Of a stretch of DNA of 64,000 nt, positions 9,796-18,756 are shown piece after piece. Under the pieces are notes generated by a model. That model was given only the letters and a program-made list of their open reading frames with translations, was not told where the DNA came from and made no database searches. Origin of the DNA: Nocardioidaceae bacterium (GTDB lineage: Bacteria; Actinomycetota; Actinomycetes; Propionibacteriales; Nocardioidaceae); the NCBI GenBank assembly GCA_029266455.1, contig JAQSWV010000009.1:18276-82275 (forward strand), given 5' to 3'. Every line of letters begins with the position of its first letter. Position 1 is the stretch's first letter. The translations under genes were made by a program, and so were the position numbers.

Positions 9796-9948
9796 ATGGA
9801 GGAGCAGGTCTTTCCCGCCGTGGTGGAGGATCCCGTGATCGTCCACCTGCATCGACCCAGCCAGGAATGCAACAGCGGCTGCTACGCCATCCCCGCCGGC
9901 GACCTGCAAGGGGTACTGCGGCCCAGCACGCTTGATCGTCGTTCCTAG
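9796..9948 (+). CDS. possible 50-aa hypothetical protein
   Basis: Short open frame beginning MEEQVFPAVV and ending LRPSTLDRRS. A CATACT box lies 7 nt before the ATG, as for a leaderless transcript. No family is recognised, it has no membrane segment, and at this GC content a frame of this length can occur by chance. The following 220 bases up to 10169 show nothing I can identify. Confidence 0.25.
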   Translation: MEEQVFPAVVEDPVIVHLHRPSQECNSGCYAIPAGDLQGVLRPSTLDRRS

Positions 9949-10169
9949 GCGGTGCAGACCGGTCGCTTCACCGGGGATCGCGGGGCACGCCATGCCCGGC
10001 CCGAGTCGATGGCGACGGCTCCACGACGCTCAGGATGACCAGCAACGCGCTCATCGCGACCTCTGGTATCCGTTGCCCACGCGCGCAACCGGGCGCATGG
10101 TCCGGGGCGCAGTGCCCGATATCCGCGCAGAGGACCGGTTGACCTGCCGACGAAGTCTAGGGTGCACTC

Positions 10170-10673
10170 ATGGAGGCAGTCGACATCATCGCGACTCTCG
10201 GGCTGCAGCCCGGCGGCACCTGTGGCTACACCGTGAACACGTTCGTGGCGCCCTTCGAGGTGGCTCCCGACGAGTCGCGGTCGGCTCGTCCCGGCGGTGC
10301 CGCGCTGTACTTCCTGGTCACCCCGGACCATCCTGTCCGGCTGCATGCGATCGCGTCGGACCAGATCTACCACTACTACGCGGGTGAGCCTCTTCAAGTG
10401 CTGCTCCTGGCGGACGGCAACGCGAAGGAGACGCTGGTCGGTCCGGACCTTGTGGCAGGGATGCGTCCGCAGCTGGAGATTCCTGGCCGCACGTACCACA
10501 CCGCGCACACCACTGGCCGGTGGACCCTGCTGGGGACCACTTCATGGCCGGCGGTCGCCGCTGGAGAAGCCGACATCGCGGATCCGGCGGAACTCGCCAC
10601 GCAATACCCGCAGGCCGCGTCACTGATCGACCGCTACGCGGGCGACGCGGCTGCCCGCCCCTGGCCAACGTAG
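10170..10673 (+). CDS. cupin-fold protein, DUF985 family
   Basis: 167 aa predicted cupin of the DUF985 type. Family marks are RPGGAALYFLVTPDHP, the HAIASDQIYHYYAGEPLQVLLL strand pair, and an IPGRTYHTAHTTGRWTLLGTTSWPA segment near the end. Possibly binds a small ligand or metal; no reaction is known to me for this family. It stands alone between unrelated small frames, with no clear ribosome site before the ATG at 10170. Confidence 0.8.
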   Translation: MEAVDIIATLGLQPGGTCGYTVNTFVAPFEVAPDESRSARPGGAALYFLVTPDHPVRLHAIASDQIYHYYAGEPLQVLLLADGNAKETLVGPDLVAGMRPQLEIPGRTYHTAHTTGRWTLLGTTSWPAVAAGEADIADPAELATQYPQAASLIDRYAGDAAARPWPT

Positions 10674-10868
10674 GAAGGTCTATGCGAAGGTGGATGTGTC
10701 GGGGGCCGGCCCGAGAAGCCACCGTTGCCACTGCGTGGTCGCGTTGTCTTTCGGGTCCGGAAGTAGTTGTGCGGAAGTGCGCCGGGCCGGCCCGCCAGAC
10801 TGAAGTCCGCCCGTCGGCGCTCGCGACGTTGCCGTGATCATCAGCGGAGGACGTCCTACGATGGCAGC

Positions 10869-11006
10869 GTGGGAAATCGACGGATGCCTGCAACCAGCCC
10901 CTGGCTTGCGGTCGGAGCACTGGTCGCCACCGCGGTGGTGCTCGGCTGGCTGGTGCGGAAGCGATGGACAGATCACGACGTGAGCGATCCCGGAGTGACG
11001 CTGTAG
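10869..11006 (+). CDS. possible small single-span membrane protein
   Basis: 45 aa from a GTG at 10869 (or 40 aa from ATG at 10884). One hydrophobic helix (WLAVGALVATAVVLGWLV) followed by a positive RKR stop-transfer and an acidic tail. A TACGAT box ends 8 nt before the GTG, compatible with a leaderless transcript. No family recognised. The 195 bases before it hold nothing I can support. Confidence 0.4.
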   Translation: MGNRRMPATSPWLAVGALVATAVVLGWLVRKRWTDHDVSDPGVTL

Positions 11007-11191
11007 CCGATTCCGACGCGATGGTAGCCATGCATGAAGGCGTCATTTCGTGCATGCCACTCACTCGAGGGCGAATGGCCTTGCTGACATGAAAACAGGC
11101 AAACTCTCGCGACAGTAATCATCATGCTGAGGCTTTTTTTATTTGCCTCCGGGCTATGTGCGGACGCCGTGACGTTATATGTTCGTTCGCC

Positions 11192-11509
11192 ATGAGGACA
11201 CGTATTTCCGCTGCCGCTGTGGCCGTCGGGCTGACGACCGCTGGCCTATTTGTTGCCCTACCTGCTGACGCCGACACCGGAGGCTGCGTCACGCTGCAGG
11301 AGTTCCACAAGGTCGAGCGAACGTGGGCCAAGCACCGGGTCCACCGCGTTTTCGACACTCGCGGAAAACTCGACGCAAGAGTTCGAAGCTGGCAGAACCG
11401 CGCGTATCCGACCTGCGCTGGCAATGCCTCATCCGAGGTAGAGCTCGACTTCTTCCGCGATGACGGCAGGTGGTGGCTCGCCAGGAAGTCCATTCACATT
11501 CGCTCCTGA
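11192..11509 (+). CDS. small secreted protein with N-terminal signal peptide
   Basis: 105 aa. Residues 1-30 are a signal peptide (MRTRIS, hydrophobic AAAVAVGLTTAGLFVAL, cleavage near ADADTGG). The mature part has the layout CVTLQEFHKVERTWAKHRVHRVFDTRGKL, a small motif recurring in actinobacterial exported proteins, with two Cys residues that could form a disulphide. The upstream 100 bp is unusually AT-rich for the window (T-run at 11135-11145). Function unknown. Confidence 0.7.
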   Translation: MRTRISAAAVAVGLTTAGLFVALPADADTGGCVTLQEFHKVERTWAKHRVHRVFDTRGKLDARVRSWQNRAYPTCAGNASSEVELDFFRDDGRWWLARKSIHIRS

Positions 11510-11758
11510 ATGCCCGACCGAGACCTGGCAGTCCGCGGGCTCGGCTCCAGCCCCGCGTCGCCCTCGGCCGAGAAAGCGACCCCGTCGAGCCGGCGGAGCT
11601 TGAGCTGACGAGCTGGTGATGCTCACCCCCTCGTCCCGGGTCGACGCGGAGGTCAAGAGTCAAGCCGCACTTTGTGGGCGGTGACAGAGGACCGATCGAC
11701 CGGTCGGCTGGGCTCGACCTCGACCGGTCTCCGTACGAGCACGTGCTCAGCTCCTGGT

Positions 11759-12340
11759 TCAGGGCTTGTCGGTCTCGACCGTGGTCGGGTCGCCCGCCGT
11801 CTCGCCGAGCGCTGCATCTGCGGCCGGACCCGCTGAGGCCGCGTCTCCCGGCGCCGGTGCGCGCCTGCCCATGGCGACTGCCGCCGCGGAAGCTGCCGCA
11901 CCTAGGGCCAGACCGCCCAGCGCCCATCCCGACCCCCACTCGTCTCGGCCGAGCGCGGCATCCACAGACAGCTCGCCGGGGCCGGTATCGATGAGGGCGA
12001 CGAGGGCCGCGATGAGAACTGCGTTGTATTCCCAGCCGCCCTGCGCGGCCCATACGCCTTTCGGCTGGTGAACCTTACGGATCGCGGTCAGCATCGTGCC
12101 GATCAGGCTGGACGCCGCCAGTGGAGTGGCTGCTCCCGCCACGAGCAGCGCGCCCCCGGCAGTCTCGCTGATCCCGGCCGCCAGCGCGTTAGGACGGGTG
12201 GGCCGCATGTCCAGCGCCCCCATCATCTGTTCGGTGCCCTCCAAGCCTGGGCCGCCGAACCACCCGAAAAGCTTCTGCGTGCCGTGGCCGATGAATAGTC
12301 CGCCGATCACCGTGCGGGCAACGAGTCGTCCGATCTTCAT
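11759..12340 (-). CDS. DoxX-family membrane protein
   Basis: 193 aa integral membrane protein. The family hallmark GGLFIGHGTQKLFGWFGGPG lies near the N-terminus, followed by three further hydrophobic segments (AAGISETAGGALLVAG, NAVLIAALVALI, WALGGLALGAAASAAAVAM) and a low-complexity alanine/proline tail. DoxX proteins are linked to quinone or redox homeostasis in the membrane. The ATG at 12340 is chosen because the preceding 54 codons have no motif and a SigB-like promoter ends 8 nt upstream. The 249 bp downstream (11510-11758) show nothing identifiable. Confidence 0.88.
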   Translation of the reverse strand: MKIGRLVARTVIGGLFIGHGTQKLFGWFGGPGLEGTEQMMGALDMRPTRPNALAAGISETAGGALLVAGAATPLAASSLIGTMLTAIRKVHQPKGVWAAQGGWEYNAVLIAALVALIDTGPGELSVDAALGRDEWGSGWALGGLALGAAASAAAVAMGRRAPAPGDAASAGPAADAALGETAGDPTTVETDKP

Positions 12341-12348
12341 GGCGAGTG

Positions 12349-12374
12349 GTACCCAAGGGGTCGGCCGACTAACC
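12349..12374 (-). promoter_or_regulatory. second SigB-like promoter, before DoxX
   Basis: On the minus strand GGTTAG (12374-12369), a 14-nt spacer, then GGGTAC (12354-12349), 8 nt before the DoxX ATG. Same -10 hexamer as the PRC-barrel gene promoter. The -35 box is a weaker match. Confidence 0.38.
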
Positions 12375-12528
12375 GCGGGTCTCGCCCAAGGGTCAGCAGC
12401 CGCTGTACGAGGGCTATCGTCCCAGGTAATGGGCGTGAGCCAGGAACACGTTCGCAAGGTGTCACGCCTCGGGTCAGAGCTCGTCGGCCGTCCGCCATGC
12501 ACCAGGGCTCTGCGCTGCGACGATGCAG

Positions 12529-12602
12529 TGCGCCCGGCAGGATTCGAACCTGCGACCGGTGGTTTAGAAGACCACTGCTCTATCCAACTGAGCTACGAGC
12601 GC
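12529..12602 (-). tRNA. tRNA-Arg (anticodon TCT)
   Basis: 74-nt cloverleaf on the minus strand: acceptor GCGCTCG paired with CGGGCGC, D-arm AGCTCAGTTGGATAGAGC, anticodon arm GTGGT-CTTCTAA-ACCAC giving anticodon TCT, T-arm with GGTTCGAATCC, discriminator A. The terminal CCA is not encoded. Confidence 0.96.
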
Positions 12603-12688
12603 GCGAGCGACTCCCCACGATAACCAGGCTGGCCCCCCAGCCTCAGCACGGCGACACGGCGGCCACGGCCCGCCCGTACGCTTCGAGC

Positions 12689-13954
12689 ATGTCCTGGCCA
12701 CCGCCCGCGCCGCCCTGGGGGCAGCAGGTGCCCGCGCCGGCGCGACCCGCCGGCCTACCGCGTCCTCAGCTCGATCGGGGGCGCGGTCGCACGATGCTCA
12801 TCGTCGTCGTGAGTATCGTGGCGGCTGTCGGTGTCCTGGGCGTGATCGTCCTCGCGGCCATGCGAAGCGACAGCGCTCAGGGCAGTGCACTGACCCTGGT
12901 CCTGGCAGCTGTGCCGGTGCCGGTCCTGGTCGGCGCGTACCTGTGGCTCGACCGCTACGAGCCCGAGCCCCTGCGCTTCCTCGTCGCTGCCCTCGTATGG
13001 GGCGCCGTGATCTCGGTGGTCATCGCCGGATCGCTCGAGTGGTTGGCACAGGATGCGCTCGGCGCCTCGCAACGCACCCTTGTCGTGGCTGTGGCTCCAG
13101 TCGTGGAGGAGCTGGCCAAGGGCCTGTTCGTCGTGCTGGTCGTCATCTGGCGGCGACACATCGTGGGAGGCATCCTCGACGGCCTCATCTACGCGGGCCT
13201 CGTCGGTGTCGGCTTCGCGTTCACCGAGAACGTCCTCTACTACTCGGGCGCCTACAGCGGCCTGTTGGACCCGGCCATCACCGGAGTGGCGGGAACGAGC
13301 TCGGTGTTCTTCGTCCGCGGCCTGCTCAGCCCGTTCGCCCACCCGTTGTTCACGTCCGCGATCGGGCTCGGCATCGCGCTGGCGGTCATCACGAAGCGCC
13401 GGTGGTGGCGGTACACCGCCCCGGTGCTCGGCGTTGCGGTCGCCATCGGCTTGCACGCGGCCTGGAACGGGTCCGCACTGATCGGTGGCGCCAGGGTCTT
13501 CCTGCTCACCTACTTCTGCGCGATGCTCCCGCTGGTGGCCGCGGGCATCGGCCTCGCCGCCTGGGCTCGCACCCGCGAGCAGACGATTCTGACCCGGGCT
13601 CTCGGCGACGCTGCCGGGCGGGGTTGGCTGCACCCGGCAGAGGTGCACTGGCTGGTGCGACTCGGTGACCGCGCGGCGGCCCGGCGGTTCGCTGCGAAAG
13701 TGGCCGGCCCGGACGCGGCCAAGGCCCTGCATGCCTACCAGCAGGCGTGCACCGAGATGGCCTTCATGCATGACCGCGTGCTGCGCGGCACCGCACCGGC
13801 CGACGGCATCCAGCGCGTGCACGCTCACCTGGAGCGCATGCACAGCTGGCGCCCGTTCGTGGTGATGCCGCCCGTGTCGTGGTCGGCCCCGGTCGGGCCG
13901 GTCCCCCCGTCCGGCATGTCACGAACGGCGCCGCCTTCGGGGACTCTCCGGTAG
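12689..13954 (+). CDS. PrsW-family intramembrane metalloprotease
   Basis: 421 aa membrane protease of the PrsW/glutamic-type family, which cleaves anti-sigma factors or other membrane proteins. Proline-rich N-terminal tail (1-35), about eight hydrophobic segments, and the family motifs EELAKG, AFTENVLYYSG, HPLFTS and HAAWNG in order. A soluble C-terminal 90 residues follows. The ATG at 12689 follows a TACGCT box by 7 nt. A natural client is not obvious; two ECF/partner-switch systems lie elsewhere in the window. Confidence 0.9.
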   Translation: MSWPPPAPPWGQQVPAPARPAGLPRPQLDRGRGRTMLIVVVSIVAAVGVLGVIVLAAMRSDSAQGSALTLVLAAVPVPVLVGAYLWLDRYEPEPLRFLVAALVWGAVISVVIAGSLEWLAQDALGASQRTLVVAVAPVVEELAKGLFVVLVVIWRRHIVGGILDGLIYAGLVGVGFAFTENVLYYSGAYSGLLDPAITGVAGTSSVFFVRGLLSPFAHPLFTSAIGLGIALAVITKRRWWRYTAPVLGVAVAIGLHAAWNGSALIGGARVFLLTYFCAMLPLVAAGIGLAAWARTREQTILTRALGDAAGRGWLHPAEVHWLVRLGDRAAARRFAAKVAGPDAAKALHAYQQACTEMAFMHDRVLRGTAPADGIQRVHAHLERMHSWRPFVVMPPVSWSAPVGPVPPSGMSRTAPPSGTLR

Positions 13955-14073
13955 CGAGCCTGCCTCCGGCGCCATCGTCGCCCCTCGTCCACAGCCGAGG
14001 CGCCCGCGCCCACCAGCCGCTGACTAGTTCGCGCAGGCTGTGCGCGGATCGGCTGAGCAGACGAGGAGGACGC

Positions 14074-14538
14074 ATGCAGGACGCGACGGTGACCATCGGG
14101 GGGTACGTCGGCAGCGACGTGGAGTTCGTGGAGGGCAACGGCACCAACGCGCGGGCATTGTTCCGGGTGGGTTCCACACCGCGGTGGTACGACCGCTCGT
14201 CGGGGGGGTGGCGTGACCAGGAGACGATCTGGATCACGGTGAAGGCATGGCGGGGCCTGGCGCACAACGTGAAGGCGTCTGTGCGCAAGGGCGAGCCAGT
14301 CATCGTCACCGGCCGCCTGCGGGCCTCGAAGTGGAAGGACCAGGCGGGGGAGGAACGCAGCCGGCTGGTCGTGGAGGCGATGGCCATCGGCCACGACCTC
14401 AACCGCGGAACCACGGCGTACCGACGAACCGAGCGGACCACCACGCCGCACGAGGATGACATCGACGACAGCGAGCTGGTGCGGCGCCTCGAGACCAGCC
14501 AGGACCCGGGGCCACTGGTGGAGCCCGGCGCCGCCTGA
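14074..14538 (+). CDS. ssb: single-stranded DNA-binding protein
   Basis: 154 aa OB-fold protein binding single-stranded DNA. Visible: TVTIGGYVGSDVEF, FRVGSTPRWYDR, WITVKAWRGLAHNV, KGEPVIVTGRLRASKW. The C-terminal tail is acidic in part but lacks the DDDxPF tip of the main replicative SSB, so this is more likely an accessory paralogue. The ATG at 14074 has GAGGAGGA just upstream. Confidence 0.9.
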   Translation: MQDATVTIGGYVGSDVEFVEGNGTNARALFRVGSTPRWYDRSSGGWRDQETIWITVKAWRGLAHNVKASVRKGEPVIVTGRLRASKWKDQAGEERSRLVVEAMAIGHDLNRGTTAYRRTERTTTPHEDDIDDSELVRRLETSQDPGPLVEPGAA

Positions 14539-14566
14539 GGGGTCCTCACCACCTAGGCTCAGCGGT

Positions 14567-16249
14567 ATGGCGGAGTTCGTTTTCACGCTGCGCAACGTGC
14601 GCAAGCGCCTCGGTGACAAGGTGGTTCTCGACAACGTCACGTTGTCGTTCCTTCACGGCGCGAAGATCGGCGTGGTCGGCCCTAACGGCACCGGGAAGTC
14701 CACCATGCTCAAGGTGATGGCTGGTCTGGAGCAACCCAACAACGGCGACGCCATCAAGGACCAGGACGCCACGGTCGGCATCCTCCTGCAAGAACCGCCG
14801 TTGTCCGAGGACAAGACGGTGCTCGAGAACGTCCAGGAGGCGGTGGCTGAGACGCTCGGGCACAAGGAGCGTTTCGACGCCATCTCCGAGGCTCTCGCCG
14901 ACCCCGAGGCCGACTACGACTCGCTACTCGCCGAGATGGGTGAGCTCCAGACCGAGCTGGACCACGCGGGCGCGTGGGATCTCGACTCGCGCCTGGAGCA
15001 GGCCATGGACGCGTTGCGCTGCCCGCCTGGCGACTCACCCGTCGACCACCTGAGCGGGGGCGAGCGCCGTCGAGTCGCCCTGTGCAAGCTGCTGCTCCAG
15101 CAGCCCGATCTGCTGCTGCTCGACGAGCCCACGAACCATCTCGACGCCGAGAGCGTGCAGTGGCTGGAGCAGCACCTGGCGAGCTACCCGGGGGCGGTGC
15201 TCGCCGTCACCCACGACCGGTACTTCCTCGACAACGTCGCCCAGTGGATCCTCGAGCTCGACCGCGGTCGGGCCTTCCCGTACGAGGGAAACTACTCGAC
15301 ATACCTGGAGACCAAGCGGGGCCGGCTCGTGGTCGAGGGCCGCAAGGACGCCAAGCGGCAGCGGATCCTGGAAAAGGAGCTGGAGTGGGTCCGTTCCAAC
15401 CCCAAGGCCCGACAAGCCAAGAGCCGGGCCAGGCTGCAGCGCTACGAGGAGCTGGCGGCGGAGGCCGAGCGCGCCCGCAAGCTCGACTTCGAGGAGATCA
15501 ACATCCCCTCCGGGCCCCGACTGGGAGACGTGGTCCTCGAGGCTCGAGACCTCGAGAAGGGGTTCGACGGCCGGAAGCTGTTCGACGACCTGTCGTTCTC
15601 GCTGCCGCGTGCGGGCATCGTGGGCGTCGTGGGCCCGAACGGCGTGGGCAAGTCGACGCTGTTTCGCATGGTGGTGGGGGAGGAGAAGCCGGACGATGGC
15701 GTTCTGACCATCGGCAATACCGTGACCATCTCGTACGTGGACCAGGGGCGGGGCGGCCTCGACCCGAACAAGAACGTCTGGGAGCTGATCTCCGATGGTC
15801 TGGACTTCATCAAGGTGGGCCGTTTCGAGGTGCCGAGCCGCGCCTACGTGGCGTCGTTCGGGTTCAAAGGCCCCGATCAGCAGAAGCGGGCAGGGGTGTT
15901 GTCCGGGGGCGAGCGCAACCGGCTCAACCTGGCGTTGACGTTGAAGATGGGCGGCAACCTGCTGCTGCTCGACGAGCCGACCAACGACCTTGACGTGGAG
16001 ACCCTGCAGTCGCTCGAGGACGCGCTCCTGGAGTTCCCCGGCTGCGGTGTGGTGGTCTCCCACGACCGCTGGTTCCTGGACCGGGTGGCGACGCACATCC
16101 TGGCGTGGGAGGGCACGGCCGACGACTCCGCGCAGTGGTTCTGGTACGAGGGCAACTTCGCCGACTACGAAGCCAACAAGGTCGAGCGGCTCGGCGTCGA
16201 GGCGGCGCGTCCGCACCGGGTGACGTACCGACGACTCACCCGCGACTGA
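14567..16249 (+). CDS. ettA: energy-dependent translational throttle protein (ABC-F)
   Basis: 560 aa soluble ABC-F ATPase that binds the ribosomal E site and gates elongation by ATP level. Two ATPase halves: Walker A GPNGTGKST and GPNGVGKST, signatures LSGGERRRVAL and LSGGERNRLNL, Walker B LLLLDEPTNHLD and LLLLDEPTNDLD. The linker with arm and P-site motif lies between them. A TAGGCT box 8 nt before the ATG at 14567 suggests a leaderless mRNA. Its 3' end overlaps the convergent MarR gene by 14 bp. Confidence 0.95.
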   Translation: MAEFVFTLRNVRKRLGDKVVLDNVTLSFLHGAKIGVVGPNGTGKSTMLKVMAGLEQPNNGDAIKDQDATVGILLQEPPLSEDKTVLENVQEAVAETLGHKERFDAISEALADPEADYDSLLAEMGELQTELDHAGAWDLDSRLEQAMDALRCPPGDSPVDHLSGGERRRVALCKLLLQQPDLLLLDEPTNHLDAESVQWLEQHLASYPGAVLAVTHDRYFLDNVAQWILELDRGRAFPYEGNYSTYLETKRGRLVVEGRKDAKRQRILEKELEWVRSNPKARQAKSRARLQRYEELAAEAERARKLDFEEINIPSGPRLGDVVLEARDLEKGFDGRKLFDDLSFSLPRAGIVGVVGPNGVGKSTLFRMVVGEEKPDDGVLTIGNTVTISYVDQGRGGLDPNKNVWELISDGLDFIKVGRFEVPSRAYVASFGFKGPDQQKRAGVLSGGERNRLNLALTLKMGGNLLLLDEPTNDLDVETLQSLEDALLEFPGCGVVVSHDRWFLDRVATHILAWEGTADDSAQWFWYEGNFADYEANKVERLGVEAARPHRVTYRRLTRD

Positions 16250-16739
16250 CGCCGAGCTCCGCGGAGGCGCACTGCGGGTCGAGCCGGCTGGCCGTCGCGG
16301 CGAAGACCCGCCCCGCGGCCTCGAAATCGCCGGGGTCGCCGACGTCGACCAGGTAGCGGCGAACGCCGTCGACGTGCGTCGGCGCGGCGTCCACCAGCCG
16401 GGCGAAGCCCTCGTCGGTCAAGGAGGCGATGACGCCCCGCCGGTCGGTCGGGCAGGCGGCGCGCGCGACCAGGCCGCTGGCCTCGAGGCGGCTGATGGTG
16501 TGGGTGACACGGCTGCGCGAGTGGGAGACCGACGAGGCCAGCTCGGCCATCCTCAGCCTGCGGTCCGGGGCCTCCGACAGGCGGACGAGCATCTCGTACT
16601 CGGCCAGGGACAGATCGTGCTCGACGCGCAGGTCGCGCTCGAGCTGGTCGAACAGGCGGGTCGAGCCGAGCAGGAAGCTGCGCCACGCGTGCTGCTGGGC
16701 AGGGGTCAACCACTGTGTCGGCGCCTGGGTCCTGGCCAT
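16236..16739 (-). CDS. MarR-family transcriptional regulator
   Basis: 167 aa winged-helix dimer. N-terminal helix (WRSFLLGSTRLFDQLERDL), HTH (LRMAELASSVSHSRSRVTHTISRLEASGLV) and wing (DRRGVIASLTDEG) are typical. It is divergent from the yceI gene with 101 bp between, and that gap carries two copies of the same inverted repeat, so it most likely represses yceI and itself. Ligand unknown. Confidence 0.92.
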   Translation of the reverse strand: MARTQAPTQWLTPAQQHAWRSFLLGSTRLFDQLERDLRVEHDLSLAEYEMLVRLSEAPDRRLRMAELASSVSHSRSRVTHTISRLEASGLVARAACPTDRRGVIASLTDEGFARLVDAAPTHVDGVRRYLVDVGDPGDFEAAGRVFAATASRLDPQCASAELGVSRG

Positions 16740-16761
16740 GGGGCAAGTCTAGCCGAGAGTT

Positions 16762-16816
16762 AGTTGATCTTTTAACTTTCGAGGCGTATCGTCGGAGCTG
16801 TTGTTGAACACTCAAC
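16762..16816. promoter_or_regulatory. two MarR operators around the yceI promoter
   Basis: Operator 1: GTTGA-TCTT-TTAAC (16763-16776). Operator 2: GTTGA-ACAC-TCAAC (16803-16816). Both are 5-4-5 inverted repeats with the same half-site. A promoter TTGATC-N17-TATCGT (16764-16769, 16787-16792) places its -35 inside operator 1 and its start point just before operator 2. Confidence 0.55.
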
Positions 16817-16840
16817 CAACTGAGACCAAGGAGCACCACC

Positions 16841-17404
16841 ATGACTGCCATTGCCACCGTGGTGCCCGGCCTGACGGCCGGCACCTGGACCATCGACCCC
16901 ACCCACACCGAGGTCGCCTTCACCGTCCGTCACTTGATGAGCAAGGTGCGCGGCACCTTCAAGACGTTCGACGGCTCGATCGTGGTGACCGACGACCCGC
17001 TGTCGTCGTCCGCGGAGGCCACCATCGACCTCTCGTCGGTCGACACCGGCACGCCGCAGCGCGACGACCACCTGCGCTCGAGCGACTTCTTCGACGCCGC
17101 GACCCAGCCGACCATGACCTTCCGGTCCAAGGAGCTGCGCCCGCGTGGTGACGACTTCGTGGCGATCGGGGACCTGACCGTCAAGAGCGTCACCCGTGAG
17201 GTCGAGCTGGCTGTCGAGCTGCTCGGTGTGGGTACCGATGCCTACGGCAACGAGCGCGTCGGCCTCGAGGCGACCGGCCAGATCAGTCGCAAGGACTTCG
17301 GCGTCGACTTCAACGTGCCCCTGGACGGCGGCAAGCTGCTGATCGGCGACGCGGTCACGATCTCGCTCACCGTGCAGGCCATCCGGTCCACCGACACGGC
17401 CTGA
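16841..17404 (+). CDS. YceI-family lipid-binding protein
   Basis: 187 aa lipocalin-like barrel that binds isoprenoids or other amphiphiles. Hallmarks: TWTIDPTHTEVAFTVRHLMS at the N-terminus, the VDTGTPQRDDHLRSSDFFD motif and SRKDFGVDFN near the end. No signal peptide, as usual for actinobacterial members. AAGGAG precedes the ATG at 16841. Divergent from a MarR gene, consistent with control by a small hydrophobic inducer. Confidence 0.93.
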   Translation: MTAIATVVPGLTAGTWTIDPTHTEVAFTVRHLMSKVRGTFKTFDGSIVVTDDPLSSSAEATIDLSSVDTGTPQRDDHLRSSDFFDAATQPTMTFRSKELRPRGDDFVAIGDLTVKSVTREVELAVELLGVGTDAYGNERVGLEATGQISRKDFGVDFNVPLDGGKLLIGDAVTISLTVQAIRSTDTA

Positions 17405-17437
17405 CCTGTCATCCAGGCTCTGGCCGACGCTGACCGT

Positions 17438-17463
17438 CCGGGCCCGGGCCGCCCTGGGCCCGG
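17438..17463. terminator. bidirectional hairpin between convergent yceI and thiolase genes
   Basis: 8-bp perfect stem CCGGGCCC (17438-17445) / GGGCCCGG (17456-17463) with a 10-nt loop, placed in the 63-bp gap between two convergent stop codons. No T tract. Confidence 0.42.
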
Positions 17464-17467
17464 GCGG

Positions 17468-18685
17468 TCAGGCCAGCCGCTCGAGTACGAGGGCCATCCC
17501 CTGTCCACCGCCCACGCACATGGTCACCAGCGCAGTCTGCTTGTCGTGCCACGACAGTGAGTTGAGCATCGTGGCCTGGAGCCTGGCGCCGGTCATGCCG
17601 AAGGGGTGGCCCACGGCGATGGCGCCGCCGTTGATGTTGAGCCGGTCGATGTCGACCCCGAGGTCCTGGTAGGACGGCACCACCTGGGCGGCGAAAGCCT
17701 CGTTGATCTCCACCAGGTCGATGTCGTCGATGCTCATCCCGGCCCGACTCAGCGCCTGCTTCGACGCCTCCACCGGTCCGAGCCCCATGATCTCGGGGGA
17801 CAGCGCGGTCACCCCGGTCGAGACGATGCGCGCCAGCGGGGTGACGTCGAGCTCGGCGGCCAGACGGTCGGACATCACCACGACGGCGGCCGCGCCGTCG
17901 TTGAGTGGGCAGCAGTTGCCGGCGGTCACAACACCGTCGGGACGGAAGACGGGCTTCAACGCGGACACGCCCTCGTAGGTGACGCCCGGCCGCGGACCGT
18001 CGTCCTCGGTCACGAGGTCGCCGGAGGGAGTGGCGACAGGGGTGATCTCCCGCTTCCAGAAGCCGTCCAGAACCGCCTTCTCCGCGAGGTTCTGGCTGCG
18101 TACGCCGAACTCGTCGAGCTCCCGGCGGGACAGGCCGCGCAGCTGGGCGACGTTCTCGGCGGTCTGACCCATGGCCACGTAGATGTCGGGCAGGTCACCC
18201 GCCTCGCGCGGATCGGACCACGGCTCCCCGCCCTGGGAGCGGCGCTGGGAACGCTCCTGCGCGGAGTGGAAGGCCGGGTTCATCGTGTCCGGTAGTCCGT
18301 CCGAGCTGCCCTTGGTGAAGCGCGAGACGCACTCGACCCCTGCCGAGACGAAGGCGTCGCCCTCGCCGGCCTTGATCGCGTGGAAGGCCATGCGGGTGGT
18401 CTGCAGGCTGGACGAGCAGTAGCGGTTGATGGTGGCGCCCGGCAGGTGGTCGAGACCGAGCAGGGTCGCGACCACGCGGGCCATGTTGTAGCCCTGTTCC
18501 CCGCCAGGCAGCCCGCAGCCCAGGTAGAGGTCGTCGATCCTGGTCGGGTCGAGGGCGGGGACCTGCTCCAACGCCGCTTGGACGATCGCGGCGGTCAGGT
18601 CGTCGGGACGCATCTGCGCGAGCGAGCCCCTGTGCGCCCGACCGATGGGCGAGCGGGCGGCGGCGACGATGACGGCCTCGGGCAT
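17468..18685 (-). CDS. acetyl-CoA C-acetyltransferase (thiolase)
   Basis: 405 aa thiolase that condenses or cleaves acyl-CoA and acetyl-CoA. Nucleophile Cys in NRYCSSSLQ, His in GGAIAVGHPFGMTG and second Cys in TMCVGGGQG are present. The ATG at 18685 has AGGAG 7 nt upstream. It could supply acetoacetyl-CoA to PhaB, since no phaA lies in the PHA locus itself, but a beta-oxidation role is equally possible. Divergent from a thioesterase gene. Confidence 0.93.
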   Translation of the reverse strand: MPEAVIVAAARSPIGRAHRGSLAQMRPDDLTAAIVQAALEQVPALDPTRIDDLYLGCGLPGGEQGYNMARVVATLLGLDHLPGATINRYCSSSLQTTRMAFHAIKAGEGDAFVSAGVECVSRFTKGSSDGLPDTMNPAFHSAQERSQRRSQGGEPWSDPREAGDLPDIYVAMGQTAENVAQLRGLSRRELDEFGVRSQNLAEKAVLDGFWKREITPVATPSGDLVTEDDGPRPGVTYEGVSALKPVFRPDGVVTAGNCCPLNDGAAAVVVMSDRLAAELDVTPLARIVSTGVTALSPEIMGLGPVEASKQALSRAGMSIDDIDLVEINEAFAAQVVPSYQDLGVDIDRLNINGGAIAVGHPFGMTGARLQATMLNSLSWHDKQTALVTMCVGGGQGMALVLERLA

Positions 18686-18756
18686 GTGGCTACTCCTGGG
18701 TAACGGGGATCTCAAGCCTACGTGCTCCGGCCGCCCGGAGGCGCCAGGATGGCCGA

